The position numbers and the translations under genes are program-made. The notes beneath the pieces were generated by a model. The model did not search any database, was not told the DNA's origin, and saw nothing but the letters and a program-made list of their open reading frames with translations. Below are positions 42,369 through 53,914 of a DNA stretch of 64,000 bases, piece by piece; the stretch's first letter is position 1; each line of letters begins with the position of its first letter. This DNA is from Odontesthes bonariensis (Eukaryota > Chordata > Actinopteri > Atheriniformes > Atherinopsidae), in contig NC_134507.1 of assembly GCF_027942865.1 (NCBI RefSeq), positions 39,528,797-39,592,796 of the forward strand. The letters run 5' to 3'.

Positions 42369-42920
42369 TGGTTTTTGTGATTTATTTCTGAAATTCATGT
42401 GATCTCCGCATAAAACAGAGCTTGATGTTATTCAAATTATCTCCATATGTGAAAACATTTAATTTAGTCCCAGTTCAATCTTCTGTACCTCAAGAATAAC
42501 TAAGGCCATTAGATGAAGTGCCTCCAAGTACAGACTGTTTTGGAAGTCCAGCACTCCTGAAGCACTGCTGTTAACAGTTATGGTACCATGTTGATGTACA
42601 TAATAACATCTTAAGGCACTGCTGGGATTTGAACCCAGGATCTCCTGTTGACTAGACAGGCACTTTGACCAACTAAGCCACAGCGCCACATGGTTCATAA
42701 AACTGATGAAGGAATAAAGAGCAGGAACTGGATCCACCTCTGGAAGTGGTTTTTGTGATTTATTTCCGAAATTCCTGTGATCTCTGCATAAAACAGGGCT
42801 TGATGTTATTCAAATTATCTCCATATGTGAAAACAGTGGATTAAGTCTCAGTTCAATCTTCTGTACCTCAAGAATATTTAAAGCCATGAGATGAAGTACA
42901 GACTGTTTTGGAAGTCCAGA
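42369..42920. repeat. Duplicated tRNA-bearing unit
   Basis: 42369-42540 and 42746-42920 are about 90 percent alike, from GTGGTTTTTGTGATTTATTT to TGTTTTGGAAGTCCAG. tRNA-Pro lies left of the first copy and tRNA-Thr between the two, so this is a tandem tRNA locus. The second copy is cut off by a Harbinger end at 42921. Confidence 0.85.
42614..42687 (-). tRNA. tRNA-Thr (AGT)
   Basis: Minus strand, 74 bases: GGCGCTGTGGCTTAGTTGG, anticodon arm CTGTCTAGTCAACAG with anticodon AGT, T arm CTGGGTTCAAATCCCAG and the end CAGTGCCT. It agrees closely with vertebrate tRNA-Thr(AGT) except at a few positions. No run of four T was seen directly downstream, so termination is unclear. Confidence 0.85.
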
Positions 42921-43735
42921 GGGGGGGTTCCATGAAGCTGGATTAGCGGAAAGCCTGGCTTTTCTCGATAGTTCTGGCTAATCTAAGAGAGAGTTCCGCT
43001 CCACCAACGTGGCTTATTTGAATGCCCACTGAGTAACCATGGTAATTTATGCCGCTGAACTTGCCTTCTCCTTGGCAGGCTAATGTTCAAGCTTAGCTTA
43101 GCTGTGTCTCAAATCATGTCTGACCGGCTGAAACAGACTCCCGGAAAAAAACTTTCACCTAGTAGAATTCCGCGCTCCCGCAACTCATGTCTAGTATAAA
43201 AAATAAAACAAAAAAAATTGTGGTTATCATGTCACCACTTTCACTGTCTCGGAAAATCAATATCAATCAGTCAGTGCAACTAAAGAAACACAAGTAGTTA
43301 ACATGAAATTAAATGAAAAAGAACATGGAATTCATTAAAACTAATTGATACCTTATTACATCTCGGTCCCACATTTCACAAAAACCTGACCTACACCCAC
43401 CCAGGACCAGACTCAGAAAAATGGGGGTATTGGGGATAATTGTCCATAGACAACTGGATGTCTCGTTTTGAAAAACACCACATCAACCCCTTTGAGTAAT
43501 GCTGAGCAATGTTACATTTATGTGCTGTGAAAACAAGTACCTCATCATTCACTCCTATCCTCCGTGCATACAGATGATCTGTGATGGAGGTTATTTCATT
43601 TCTAACATTGAGGCTAAATGGCCGGGATCAGTTCATGATTCTAGGATCTTCCGAGCATCCTCACTGGCACAGAGGTTTGCACAAGGCGCAAGAATTTTAC
43701 TTACCCGAAGGGGTGTACTTTTGTTTTTAGACTAG
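42921..43735 (+). mobile_element. Harbinger fragment with one HARBI1 exon
   Basis: Starts with GGGGGGGTTCCATGAAGCTG, a Harbinger-type end, at the edge of the truncated tRNA unit. An exon at 43574-43685 encodes MICDGGYFISNIEAKWPGSV and HDSRIFRASSLAQRFAQ, with the second catalytic Asp of HARBI1-like nucleases. It follows a proper acceptor (TGCATACAG). The other exons and right end are missing. Confidence 0.7.
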
Positions 43736-44182
43736 GACTTTAGGATGCAATAGCTTTTGTTTAACATGCTCCACATTCTCCATCGAGGGTTTAAATTCAA
43801 GTAGATTTTTGCTTCAAGACATCCAGCCAACTCCAGCTTTTTATTACCTTCATTAAGTCTACATTTCAGATCATTATATACAACAAAAACATCCAAAAAT
43901 GTGAAAATCGCCTTTTTTTCAGCAGCAAGGGGTTAAGGTTACGGAGGTGGGGAAACACGATAACAAAAAATAAATAAAGCTATAAACTTTGCAGATATAT
44001 GCTTTTTTTAAATCACCACCTGGACTCCCCCTTGAGCTGTCACCTTACCGTGGTGGGGGGGTTTGCGTGCCCCAATGAGTCTGGGAGCTATGTTGTCTGG
44101 GGCTTTAAGCCCCTGGTAGGGTCACCCATGGCAAACAGATCCTAGATGAGGGACCAGACAAAGAACAGCTCACAAGACCCCT

Positions 44183-45103
44183 ATGATGAGTGATACTTTT
44201 GGACGCCGTGTTCCCTTGCCCGGACGCGGGTCACCGGGGCCTCCCCCTGGAGCCATGCCCAGGGGTGGGGCCCGCCGGCAAGCGCCTGGTGGCCGGGTCT
44301 GTGCCCGTGGGGCTCGGTCGGGCACAGCCCGAAGAAACGACACGGGTCCCCCTTCCTACGGGCTCACCACCCGTGGGAGGGGCCATGGGGGTCGTGTGCA
44401 GTGTGAGCTGGGCGGCAGCCGAAGGCAGGGACCTTGGCGGTCTGATCCTCGGCTACTGAAGCTGGCTCTTGGGACGTGGAACGTCACCTCTCTGCTGGGG
44501 AAGGAGCCTGAGCTGGTGCGCGAGGCTGAGCGGTTCCGGCTAGATATAGTCGGACTCACCTCGACACATGGCTTGGGCTCCGGAACCAGCCTCCTCGAGA
44601 GGGGTTGGACTCTCTTCCACTCTGGAGTTGCCCGCGGTGAGAGGCGTAGAGCAGGTGTGGGCATACTTATTGCCCCCCGGCTGTGCGCCTGTACATTGGG
44701 GTTCACCCCGGTAGACGAGAGGGTAGCCTCCCTCCGCCTTAGGGTGGGGGGACGGGTCCTGACTGTTGTTTGTGCTTATGCACCGAACGGCAGTTCAGAG
44801 TACCCACCCTTTTTGGAGTCCCTGGAGGAGGCACTAGAGAGTGCTCCTCCGGGAGACTCCCTCGTCCTGCTGGGGGACTTCAATGCTCACGTGGGCAATG
44901 ACAGTGAGACCTGGAGGGGCGTGATTGGGAGGAACGGCCCCCCCGATCTGAATCAGAGTGGTGTTTTGTTGTTGGACTTCTGTGCTCGTCACGGATTGTC
45001 CATAACGAACACCATGTTCAGGCATAAGGGTGTCCATATGTGCACCGTCAACACCGTGTATGGTGAGGGCGGGGCTCTGCGACTTCAACTAGGGACTTCG
45101 TGA
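44183..45103 (+). pseudogene. Rex3 endonuclease part
   Basis: Open over 306 codons. The AP-endonuclease-like domain begins at LGTWNVTSL and continues through [38 protein letters not shown] and [16 protein letters not shown]. The usual E of the GLTETH-like motif is changed to S (GLTSTH), which would spoil the metal site. The frame ends at TGA at the deletion junction. Confidence 0.8.
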
Positions 45104-45119
45104 GTCGGTGGGGGGCAAA

Positions 45120-46134
45120 CTTCGAGGGCCTCCCTGGTAAGGTCTATTCGGGGCTACTGGAGAGGAGGATCCACCGGATAGTCGAATCTCGGATTCAGGA
45201 GGTGCAGTGTGGTTTTCGTCCTGGCCGTGGAACAGTGGACCAGCTCTATACCCTCCGCAGGATCCTGGAGGGAGCATGGGAGTTCGCCCAACCGGTCTAC
45301 ATGTGTTTTGTGGACTTGGAGAAGGCGTTCGACCGTGTCCCTCGGGGACTCTTGTGGGGGGTGCTCCGGGAGTATGGAGTGCCGGACTCCTTGATATGGG
45401 CTGTTCGGTCCCTGTATGACCGGTGTCAGAGTTTGGTCCGCATTGCCGGCAGTAAGTCGGACATGTTTCCTGTGAGGGTTGGACTCCGTCAGGGCTGCCC
45501 TTTGTCACCGATTCTGTTCATAATTTTTATGGACAGAATTTCTAGGCGCAGCCAGGGCGTTGAGGGGGTCCGGTTTGGCGATCTCAGAATCGGGTCTCTG
45601 CTTTTTGCGGACGATTTGGTTCTGTTGGCGTCGTCAGGCCGTGACCTTCAGCTCTCACTGGAGCGGTTCGCAGCCGAGTGTGAAGCGGCTGGGATGACCA
45701 TCAGCACCTCCAAATCTGAGACCATGGTCTTCGGCCGGAAAAGAGTGGAATGCTCTCTCCGGGTCGGGAATGAGATTCTTCCCCAAGTGGAGGAGTTCAA
45801 GTATCTCGGGGTCTTGTTCACGAGTGAGGGACGAATGGAACAGGAGATTGACAGACGGATCGGTGCGGCGTCTGCAGTGATGCGGGCTCTGCACCGGCCC
45901 GTCGTGGTGAAGAAGGAGCTGAGCCAGAAGGCGAAGCTCTCGATTTACCGGTCAATCTATGTTCCTACCCTCACCTATGGTTACGAGCTGTGGGTAGTGA
46001 CCGAGAGAATGAGATTGCGAATACAAGCGGCTGAAATGAGTTTCCTCCGCAGGGTGTCTGGGCTCTCCCTTAGAGATAGGGTGAGAAGCTCGGGTGAGAA
46101 CCGCTGCTCCTCCGCATCGAGAGGAGTCAGATGA
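45120..46134 (+). pseudogene. Rex3 reverse transcriptase part
   Basis: Starts at the deletion junction with LPGKVYSGLLERRIHRI and runs through FVDLEKAFDRVPRGLL, GLRQGCPLSPILFIIF and the catalytic LLFADDLVLLAS, then YLGVLFTSEGRM and SFLRRVSGLSLRDRV. The N-terminal part of the RT fingers is missing. A small deletion near 46090 shifts the last part (compare 5660-5720). Confidence 0.85.
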
Positions 46135-46250
46135 AGTGGCTCGGGCATCTAGTGAGAATGCCTCCTGGACGCCTCCCCGGTGAGGTGTTCCGGGCCCGTC
46201 CCACGGGGAAGACCCAGGACACGTTGGAGAGACTATGTCTCTCGGCCTCA

Positions 46251-48362
46251 GGGCTCCAGGCTGGGACCTCACACTGACAGAAGGTAAAACACTTCAGTTT
46301 CTCCCTCAGAAAGAAAGCTCAAAGCTGCACCTCAACCACACCTTACAGCATCTCGTTGGGACAGGGAAGCCATGAGACGGGAAACTTTATCATTAACTAG
46401 GTGAATGTGATTTTATGCTAAAGTTTTATCAACATTTAAATGAATCAAACAAAATCAATTTTGTAAATGAGCTCAGTTGAATTCAACTCAACAATACTCA
46501 TTAATCCCTGAAGGTAAATTATATCCCTGCAGGATTAGTTATTATTAAAGATCAGCTGCTGTTACAGATAACTAAATAAAATGTAATCAGCTGAAGTGTA
46601 GCAGAGAGGAAGGTGTGGTAGAAACCTTCGGAAGGTGTCCATTAGTGGGTTGGGCTGTTGTTTCTGTAGCTTAGCAACAGCTCAGCTGATGATGTCACAC
46701 ACAGCGTCAGCAGGTAACTCAGGTGAACTCTGTCAGCAGACAACATGGACAGAAACTCACAGCCAGTAGTTCAACATCTGGGCTGCAGAGACGCTCCTTC
46801 TCAGTGACACGTCCAGGATTTCAGCATCTGTTGTTAACCAGCTCTGTGATCCTCCTGCTTTCCTGTTACCGCTCTGTCTGACAGTCCTGCGTAACATTCA
46901 GTCGCTACAGCGACTGTCTTGCATTTCTGGTGGCTACTTCCTGTTCAGCCAGGACCGTAACACCAGTCGCTAACACAAAAGTCCCCGCTGATCACATCTT
47001 TAGGCCAAAGTGGGATTTGTCAGTGAGATTCTCCCACTGTGAGCGGCAGAAAGCGCTTTCTAAGAAACTCTTAAGGACATAATAGCTGTGGGGACGTAGT
47101 TACCACAAGAACACAATACAACTCCAACTCTGTGCTGAACATTTTCCACTGAAATGCTCAGGGGTACGCCAAACACAGTCAGCTTAAAACTAAAGGTAAC
47201 AAAAACAGCCTGAAGCAGGTTTAAATGATCAGCGTTTGAGTTTGTAGATACAATCCAATAAAGTATAAGGGTGTCGTGTGCACACTGCCACCAGGTGTTC
47301 TGGGTAAGTTTTGTAGCCGTCGGAGCAGAAGAAGAAGAAGAGTTGTGGACTAAATCAACGTGAGCAGCGCGACTGAGAGCATCTGAGATTACAGCAGAAT
47401 GTCTGTTTGGTAAATCTGCTCAGTACCTGATTGTGTGAGTAACTGAGCAGTTGTAGAAGCAACAAACAGATCAGTTCAGTTTTATCGTGTTAAACGGTTC
47501 AATTCAAAGTACCGTTAGCCTGCTTAGCTGCCTTTTCCCTCAGTGCAGCCATAACGTTTGGACTAAAATCCGTTCATACATCTGATTCCAACACAACAGA
47601 CATTTGAAAGAGTTTCACAGCTTGAAGTTGAGCATCGTGCCCTTTTAGTGTTGGAATACAGCCTTAACTTTCAGCTTCAGTCATGAGCATCATACAGCTG
47701 TCTGGGAAGTACAGGGAACAACTCCAAACCTTTTTCAGACTGCGTTAAAGATTTCTGGGTCTTTGGGGAAGATGATATGGGTCAACTTTCCCTCATAACC
47801 AAACACACATTTTCTTCAAAAATATCTGTGTAGCAAGAACATGAAAAGCATGAGAAAAGTTAACATCTGACCTTTAATGAAATGCAGAACAATGAAATAC
47901 AGACAAGTGTAAAGCTCGACTTAACATCAAACTGAAATTAAATATTGCTTCTTCAGATGTTTCCATAAATAAACAAAGCTGGTGCAAAGCTACTTTGTGG
48001 ATCTTAACTTTAAACAAAACAAATATGTTCAGTATAACAGAATAAACATGTTTCTACTGTCAAACAGACTGCATTTTGTTCTGTCCATCAAATCACAATT
48101 GATGCCATGTTTGTCTTGAATGTCGGGAGATCCGTCCTCAGTTAAAGCAATCCCAACAAATTATAAAGCACTTTCAATCGTTCTTCAAACATGTGCTCCC
48201 CACAGAACATTGAGAACTAAAGTCCTAACAAGAGAAGGTGGTAATCCACAAAGAAGATTTTTAATCTGAACAAATGCAAGGCTTCTGATTGGTAGTTCCT
48301 GTTTCTGCTCTCAGATGAATGTTTGCTTATCTGCCGTAAAAATTGTTGTTGATTTAAGCCAA
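46251..48362. other. Non-coding, 3' flank of the zinc-finger gene
   Basis: No open frame with recognisable protein, RNA gene or transposon end. The part nearest 48362 is probably 3' UTR of the minus-strand zinc-finger gene, but no clear polyadenylation signal stands out. Confidence 0.35.
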
Positions 48363-49985
48363 TCATTTCTCTGCAGTGTGAATATGTTGGTGTCTCTTTA
48401 GATTAAATAATGCAGTGAAAGCTGCCCCACACTGACCACAGATGAAAGGTTTCTCTCCTGTGTGAATATGTTGGTGTTTCTTTAGACTAGATAATGTAGT
48501 GAAAGCTGCCCCACACTGACCACAGCTGTAAGGCTTCTCTCCTGTGTGAATATGTTGGTGCGTCTTTAGACTACCTAATTGGGTGAAAGCTGCCCCACAC
48601 TGACCACAGCTGTAAGGCTTCTCTCCTGTGTGAATACGTTGGTGTGTCTTTAGATTAGATAATGCAGTGAAAGCTGCCCCACACTGTCCACAGCTGTATG
48701 GCTTCTCTCCTGTGTGAATACGTTGGTGCGTCTTTAGATAAGATAATGTAGTGAAAGCTGCCCCACACTGACCACAGCTGTAAGGTTTCTCTCCTGTGTG
48801 AATACGTTGGTGTGTCTTTAGATCAGATAATCTAGTGAAAGCTGCCCCACACTGGTCACAGCTGTAAGGCTTCTCTCCTGTGTGACTACGTTGGTGTCTC
48901 TTTAGACTACCTAATTGAGTGAAAGCTGCCCCGCACTGACCACAGCTGAAAGGCTTCTCTCCTGTGTGACTACGTTGGTGTCTCTTTAGACTACCTGATT
49001 TAGTGAAAGCTGCCCCACACTGACCACAGCTGAAAGGCTTCTCTCCTGTGTGACTACGTTGGTGTCTCTTTAGACTACCTAATGTAGTGAAAGCTGCCCC
49101 ACACTGACCACAGCTGAAAGGCTTCTCTCCTGTGTGACTACGTTGGTGTGTCTTTAGATCAGATAATCTAGTGAAAGCTGCCCCACACTGATCACAGCTG
49201 AACGGCTTCTCTCCTGTGTGACTACGTTGGTGTGTCTTTAGATCAGATAATCTAGTGAAAGCTGCCCCACACTGACCACAGCTGAAAGGCTTCTCTCCTG
49301 TGTGAATACGTTGGTGTGTCTTTAGATCAGATAATCTAGTGAAAGCTGCCCCACACTGGCCACAGCTGTAAGACTTCTCTCCTGTGTGAATACGTTGGTG
49401 CGTCTTTAGTCTACCTAACTGAGTGAAAACTGCCCCACACTGACCACAGCTGAAAGGCTTCTCTCCTGTGTGACTACGTTGGTGCGTCTTTAGTCTACCT
49501 AATTGAGTGAAAGCTGCCCCACACTGACCACAGCTGAAAGGCTTCTCTCCTGTGTGACTACGTTGGTGTCTCTTTAGATTAGATAATTGATTGAAAGCTG
49601 CCCCACACTGACCACAGCTGAAAGGCTTCTCTCCTGTGTGGCTACGTTGGTGTCTCTTTAGATTACCTAATGTAGTGAAAGCTGCCCCACACTGACCACA
49701 GCTGAAAGGCTTCTCTCCTGTGTGGCTGCGTTGGTGCGTCTTTAGATTACCTAATGTAGTGAAAGCTGCCCCACACTGAACACAGCTGTATGGCTTCTCT
49801 CCTGTATGAATACGTTTGTGTGTCTTTAGATTATCTAATGTAGTGAAAGCTGCCCCACACTGGTCACAGCTGTATGGCTTCTCTCCAGTATGAAGCCTCT
49901 GATGATACCTCAGATTTGATCGTTTGATAACTTTCCCACAGTCCTTACAGCAGTGCCATCTGGATCCCTCTTGGGCTCCATGTTT
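48363..49985 (-). CDS. C2H2 zinc-finger protein, 19-finger exon
   Basis: The exon begins after a CATTGCAG acceptor (KHGAQEGSRWHCC) and is open to HIHTAEK and a stop. It holds 19 tandem C2H2 fingers of 28 residues with TGEKP linkers. The first is CKDCGKVIKRSNLRYHQRLH; the rest follow CGQCGAAFTxLxxLKxHQRxH. The frameworks are nearly identical, and the fingers vary mainly at the DNA-contact positions around the T-x-L-x-x-L part (TRLSDL, TTLGNL, TQLGRL, TTLSYL). This should be a nuclear DNA-binding protein. There is no KRAB or BTB part in this exon. Phase 0 at its start fits the phase-0 end of the Gln/Glu exon at 59799-60838, about 10 kb upstream on the same strand. I take both as one gene, but this is inference. 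Confidence 0.85.
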   Translation of the reverse strand, partial: KHGAQEGSRWHCCKDCGKVIKRSNLRYHQRLHTGEKPYSCDQCGAAFTTLDNLKTHKRIHTGEKPYSCVQCGAAFTTLGNLKTHQRSHTGEKPFSCGQCGAAFTTLGNLKRHQRSHTGEKPFSCGQCGAAFNQLSNLKRHQRSHTGEKPFSCGQCGAAFTQLGRLKTHQRSHTGEKPFSCGQCGAVFTQLGRLKTHQRIHTGEKSYSCGQCGAAFTRLSDLKTHQRIHTGEKPFSCGQCGAAFTRLSDLKTHQRSHTGEKPFSCDQCGAAFTRLSDLKTHQRSHTGEKPFSCGQCGAAFTTLGSLKRHQRSHTGEKPFSCGQCGAAFTKSGSLKRHQRSHTGEKPFSCGQCGAAFTQLGSLKRHQRSHTGEKPYSCDQCGAAFTRLSDLKTHQRIHTGEKPYSCGQCGAAFTTLSYLKTHQRIHTGEKPYSCGQCGAAFTALSNLKTHQRIHTGEKPYSCGQCGAAFTQLGSLKTHQHIHTGEKPYSCGQCGAAFTTLSSLKKHQHIHTGEKPFICGQCGAAFTALFNLKRHQHIHTAEK

Positions 49986-50615
49986 CTGCAATGACAGAGA
50001 GGAAGAAGACTTCGATCCTTTTGAAGTTCACACAAAAGATTTCTCTAAGCTAACCAACATATTCTAACTGGACCTGGACAGACCGAGCCACACAGGTCTC
50101 AATATCACAGATCAAACGTGAACGCTGAGGGTGCGTTTATAAGTGCCCTCAGCTATCAGCACTGTGCTCTGATGTGTTCTGCACACGTTCAGCTTTTTAA
50201 GCAGTAAACTCTTGCTTTTTCACTAATTCTTTTTGTCATGATGAAACTGAAAAGGAACTTGAGCTACAATATTTCTTAATGATGGAAGGAACTAGAGTAT
50301 TGTCCAAGTTGTTCACTTAAACACCATGTAGAGGTTGGGCTGAAAAAGGTTGATGACCACTGGTTTAAATGAATAAAAGTAACAGTGGTGGTAATACATG
50401 ACATTCTTTACACTAACCCTCTGTTCCAGCTTACAACTCAGAGGTCTGCAGCCATTCAGCTCAACAGCCATCAGGGAAAAACAGTCCGTTTTAACTCAAC
50501 CTTTGTTTCTCTTTGTTAAAACAACTCTACAAACCTGTCATCTAACCATTAAAGACCCAGAATATTACCACCACCAGGTTCAATTCATGTAACCCAGAGA
50601 CTTTAAACACAAAAT
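49986..50615. other. Intron sequence, nothing recognised
   Basis: Non-coding stretch just upstream of the zinc-finger exon. No element end or RNA gene was recognised. Confidence 0.35.
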
Positions 50616-50619
50616 ATAG

Positions 50620-52235
50620 CTGCAAGCAGCGATGTGGGGGTCCTAGCAGAATAGCACAATAGGCAAGGCTTGGGCTGCTCCGGAATGCGTCTTGAGTCCA
50701 TGCACCAAGTTTGGCATCGATACATCAATGCATCGCAGAGATACGGTCTAATGTCCCATTTTCGCGTCGGCGTAGAGTTTGATTGGCTGCTGCGGTTAAA
50801 CGGAAGTGAATTAAATAAATACACATGATAACTTATGTGCGGCTTTGTCTGAAGATTCTATGTGCCAAGTCCCGTGGAGATTGGACAATCCCAGTGGCCT
50901 GAAATGATTTTTGAAGGTTTTAGATTAAATTCAAAATGGCGGAAAATCCAAGATGGCGCTGATGATGTCATGAGGTGCGTTGACCTCGTCTGCATCCAGG
51001 GATTCCAACGTTACCTCATTTTCGAAATTAGGACCAAGGGATCCAAAGATATGAGCAAAAATGCATTTTTGCTACATATAGCGCCACCTATAGGCCAAAC
51101 GTCACCAAACTTCGTTGGCCTCTTACCGTCCTGGTTATGAGTCTGTGTTCAATTTTCAATTCAATTCAATTCATTTTTATTTATATAGCGCCAAATACAA
51201 CAAATGTCATCTCAAGGCACTTAGATAGTAAGTCCAATTCAAGCCAATTGGAATTCAATTAATTAATAATAATAATAATTCATAAAATAATCAAATTCGT
51301 TCATATAGAGCCAATTCAAAAACAATTTCCTAGCTAAGAAAACCAACAGATTGCACTGAAAACGTTTTGTTTTTCGGTCCAATCTCCCGGCCTGGGCGGC
51401 GTGCCTCAGGCGACTGTGGAGAGAAACGACTCCCTTTTAACAGGAAGAAACCTCTGGCAGAACCAGACTCAGGAAGGGTGGCCATCCGCCTCGACCAGCT
51501 GGGGTTTGAGAAGACAGAAAGGGGGGGAGGGGGGGAAGGGGGCCGCGGCTGCGGCGGCACTGTAACACCATTCAAAGGATATCTGTTGGAACAGGGAAAC
51601 ACGAGTTAATGACCACAATAATATCACATATACATAAAGAGAGTAAAGTGAGGAAAGGTTAGAAGTTTGACTTCATAACATCAAATGGTTGCCAAGATAT
51701 GGCCTCACTTCCGGTTTGGCGGCGTCAACCTCAAGTTTGATTGGATTTTATGGAAAATCGGAAGCCTAATTAAAAATTCCGCACGATAACTTTTGTGCGG
51801 CTTGGTCTTAATAGTCTATGTGCCAAGTTTCGTGAAAATTGGACAATCTCTGTGGCCTGAAATGCTTTTTTAAGCTTTTTGATTAAATACAAAATGGCGG
51901 AATTGACGTCATACGTTGGACACGTCATGATCCAAGGATTCCAACGATGCCTCATTTTTTTTAATTTGGACCAAGTAGTCCAAAGTTATTAGGCTGAATG
52001 CACTTTGAACTTTGACGTGTTGGTGGCGCTAGACAGTAAGCTCTTGGGCCATGAAAATTCTTGAGTTTTAATTTGGCACTTGGCTAATTACGTGTGCCAA
52101 ATTTCACAACTTTTTACCATAGCGTTCATGGGGCTGCCATAGACTTCAATTGCAGAAGAAAGTAGCGGAATAATAATAAGAAAAGCTACTAATCCAATGG
52201 GTTCCTGCAGCTTCGCTGCTAGGACCCCCAATAAT
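50620..52235. mobile_element. Non-coding fish element with GCAGC ends
   Basis: Starts AGCTGCAAGCAGCGATGTGG, GGGTCCTAGC and ends GCAGCTTCGCTGCTAGGACC, CCC, which is partly inverted. Two diverged internal copies (near 50850-50960 and 51810-51910) share GCCAAGT and TTGGACAATC, then TGGCCTGAAATG and AAATGGCGG. I know this as a common non-autonomous fish repeat. An L2-like LINE 3' end sits between the two copies. Confidence 0.6.
51150..51640 (-). mobile_element. L2-like LINE 3' UTR
   Basis: On the minus strand it contains TCTGCCAGAGGTTTCTTCCT and ends TTGGCGCTATATAAATAAAA with an (ATTGA)n tail, the usual end of a common fish L2-like LINE. No coding part is left. Confidence 0.7.
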
Positions 52236-52249
52236 GAAGATTAGCTCCT

Positions 52250-52395
52250 GAACCTCTCAAATCTGCAGACAGAGCCAGAAAACGTCCCACCACAACAATC
52301 TGCCCGTTGATTTTCTTCCAGCAGATCATTCAGCCTGCAGCACATGTTGAGTCTGAGCACATCTGGATCTGCAGCTAAGAGAGAGGAAATGAAAC
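52250..52395 (-). other. Possible small exon
   Basis: On the minus strand, after a TCTCTTAG acceptor, a frame reads ADPDVLRLNMCCRLNDLLEE, then NQRADCCGGTFSGSVC and a stop. It lies in the long intron of the zinc-finger gene. It may be an alternative exon or chance; no relative was recognised. Confidence 0.25.
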
Positions 52396-52943
52396 CAGGA
52401 CACACTTTGCTGTTTTTAACCAGGAAAAACACAAACTGAGCAAATGAAACATTTATTAAGTGACTCTAATATTGATATACTTGGAATATCTGAAAGTTGG
52501 TTGACACATTCATCATCATCTACAGCAGCTACCAGCATTCCAGGATATAATGTATTTAGAAAGGCTAGAGAAGCAGGGCGAGGTGGGGGAGTATTAATCT
52601 ATGGCAGAGAGAAGTTTCAACGTGAACTAATAAGGTGGCCTAAAGACGTTAACGCTGAGTGTATTGGTCTAAATGCATCACTCTGCTCTGTAATGTATTT
52701 TACTGCGATTTGTGTGGATCCACCTCAGCAAAGGATGTGTTTTATAATCATCTTCAGACAATCTTAAATCACTGCAACTCGAAAAAGGAAATCATCCTAC
52801 TCGCTGATTTTAATATCAACTGGGACATCAAGTCAGGAAAAAAAACTTAAACAGCTGATGGATGAGTACAATTTGACATAAATTGGGGTGGGACGATATG
52901 CTTTGGTCACGATTCTTGATAATTGTGATTCTACAAGTATTCT

Positions 52944-52979
52944 ACTGGTGACCTCTGGCATCCACCAGAGGTCACCAGT
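52944..52979. repeat. 15-bp perfect hairpin
   Basis: ACTGGTGACCTCTGG and CCAGAGGTCACCAGT are exact reverse complements with a 6-bp loop. It lies in a ~110-bp stretch foreign to the surrounding LINE. Confidence 0.9.
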
Positions 52980-53914
52980 TCTACTTCATACCCAAAAGCC
53001 AGAAACAATTCCTGAATGAGGAAATCCAAAATCTAGAACGTCTAATATTCTGGAAAATAACGACATTGAGGCTAGCTCAGATAACTTTATTAAAAAAAGT
53101 CAATGATATTATAATGCACTTCACAAAAAAAAAGGTAAATCCAAGCAACATAGAAATAATCTGTTCTGGTTGAACAATAGGTTGAAACAATTGGTTGAAA
53201 TTATAAAATGAATGAAAAATAGAGATAAAGTCTTAAGGATGACCCGTAAGGTGAAAGCAGATTCTATATTGAGGCCATAAATGGGGAAAATGGTAATTAA
53301 AAGCTAATATGGAACAATCTAAATGAGTTATCTCCCCATCTTAGTGATCTACAGGTAAATGATGAGCTAACTGACAATCTGGGGATTACTGTGAGTTATC
53401 AATAGATTTTTCATTGGCTCAGTTGAGGAACTTACGAAGCCCTTTAAATGCTCACATATTTCATCTCTAAAAAGGCCAGAGATTCATTTGGTCTTACTAG
53501 TGACCTTTTAAAGACCAATAAACAGGCTCTTGCTGACCCAGTTGCACATCTTGTAAATCTATCCATAAAACAAGGAACGGTACCATCGACATGGAAGATT
53601 GCTCGGGTCACCCCCGTCTTTAAGGCTGACAAAATCTATCGACCCATAAGTATTTTTCCTAGAATTTCCAAAGTAGCGGAGAAATGGGTTACCACAGAAC
53701 TGACTGAACTCTGAAATAATGGCCATGCCACTCTTCATCCAATGCAGTTTGGATTTAGGAAATTTCATTCAGCAGAGACAGCTACCTGTTATTTCCTAGA
53801 AAACATAGAGCTTGTTGGATCAGGGTGGCTTTGTAGCTGCTGTATTTCTTTATTTAAAGCGTGCTTTTGACACCATTAATCATGATGTACTTATTGGTAG
53901 ACGTGGGAGGGACC

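Larger units (their letters stand above)
44020..46250 (+). mobile_element. Rex3 (RTE) LINE, internally deleted
   Basis: The 5' part starts CCTGGACTCCCCCTTGAGC and includes the usual 5' leader (CAAACAGATCCTAGATGAGG). The endonuclease (44183-45103) is followed at once by the second half of the reverse transcriptase (45120-46134); the middle is missing. The 3' end stops near 46250, before the GATG tail. The block near 45490 is the RT segment used in many fish studies to define Rex3. Confidence 0.88.
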
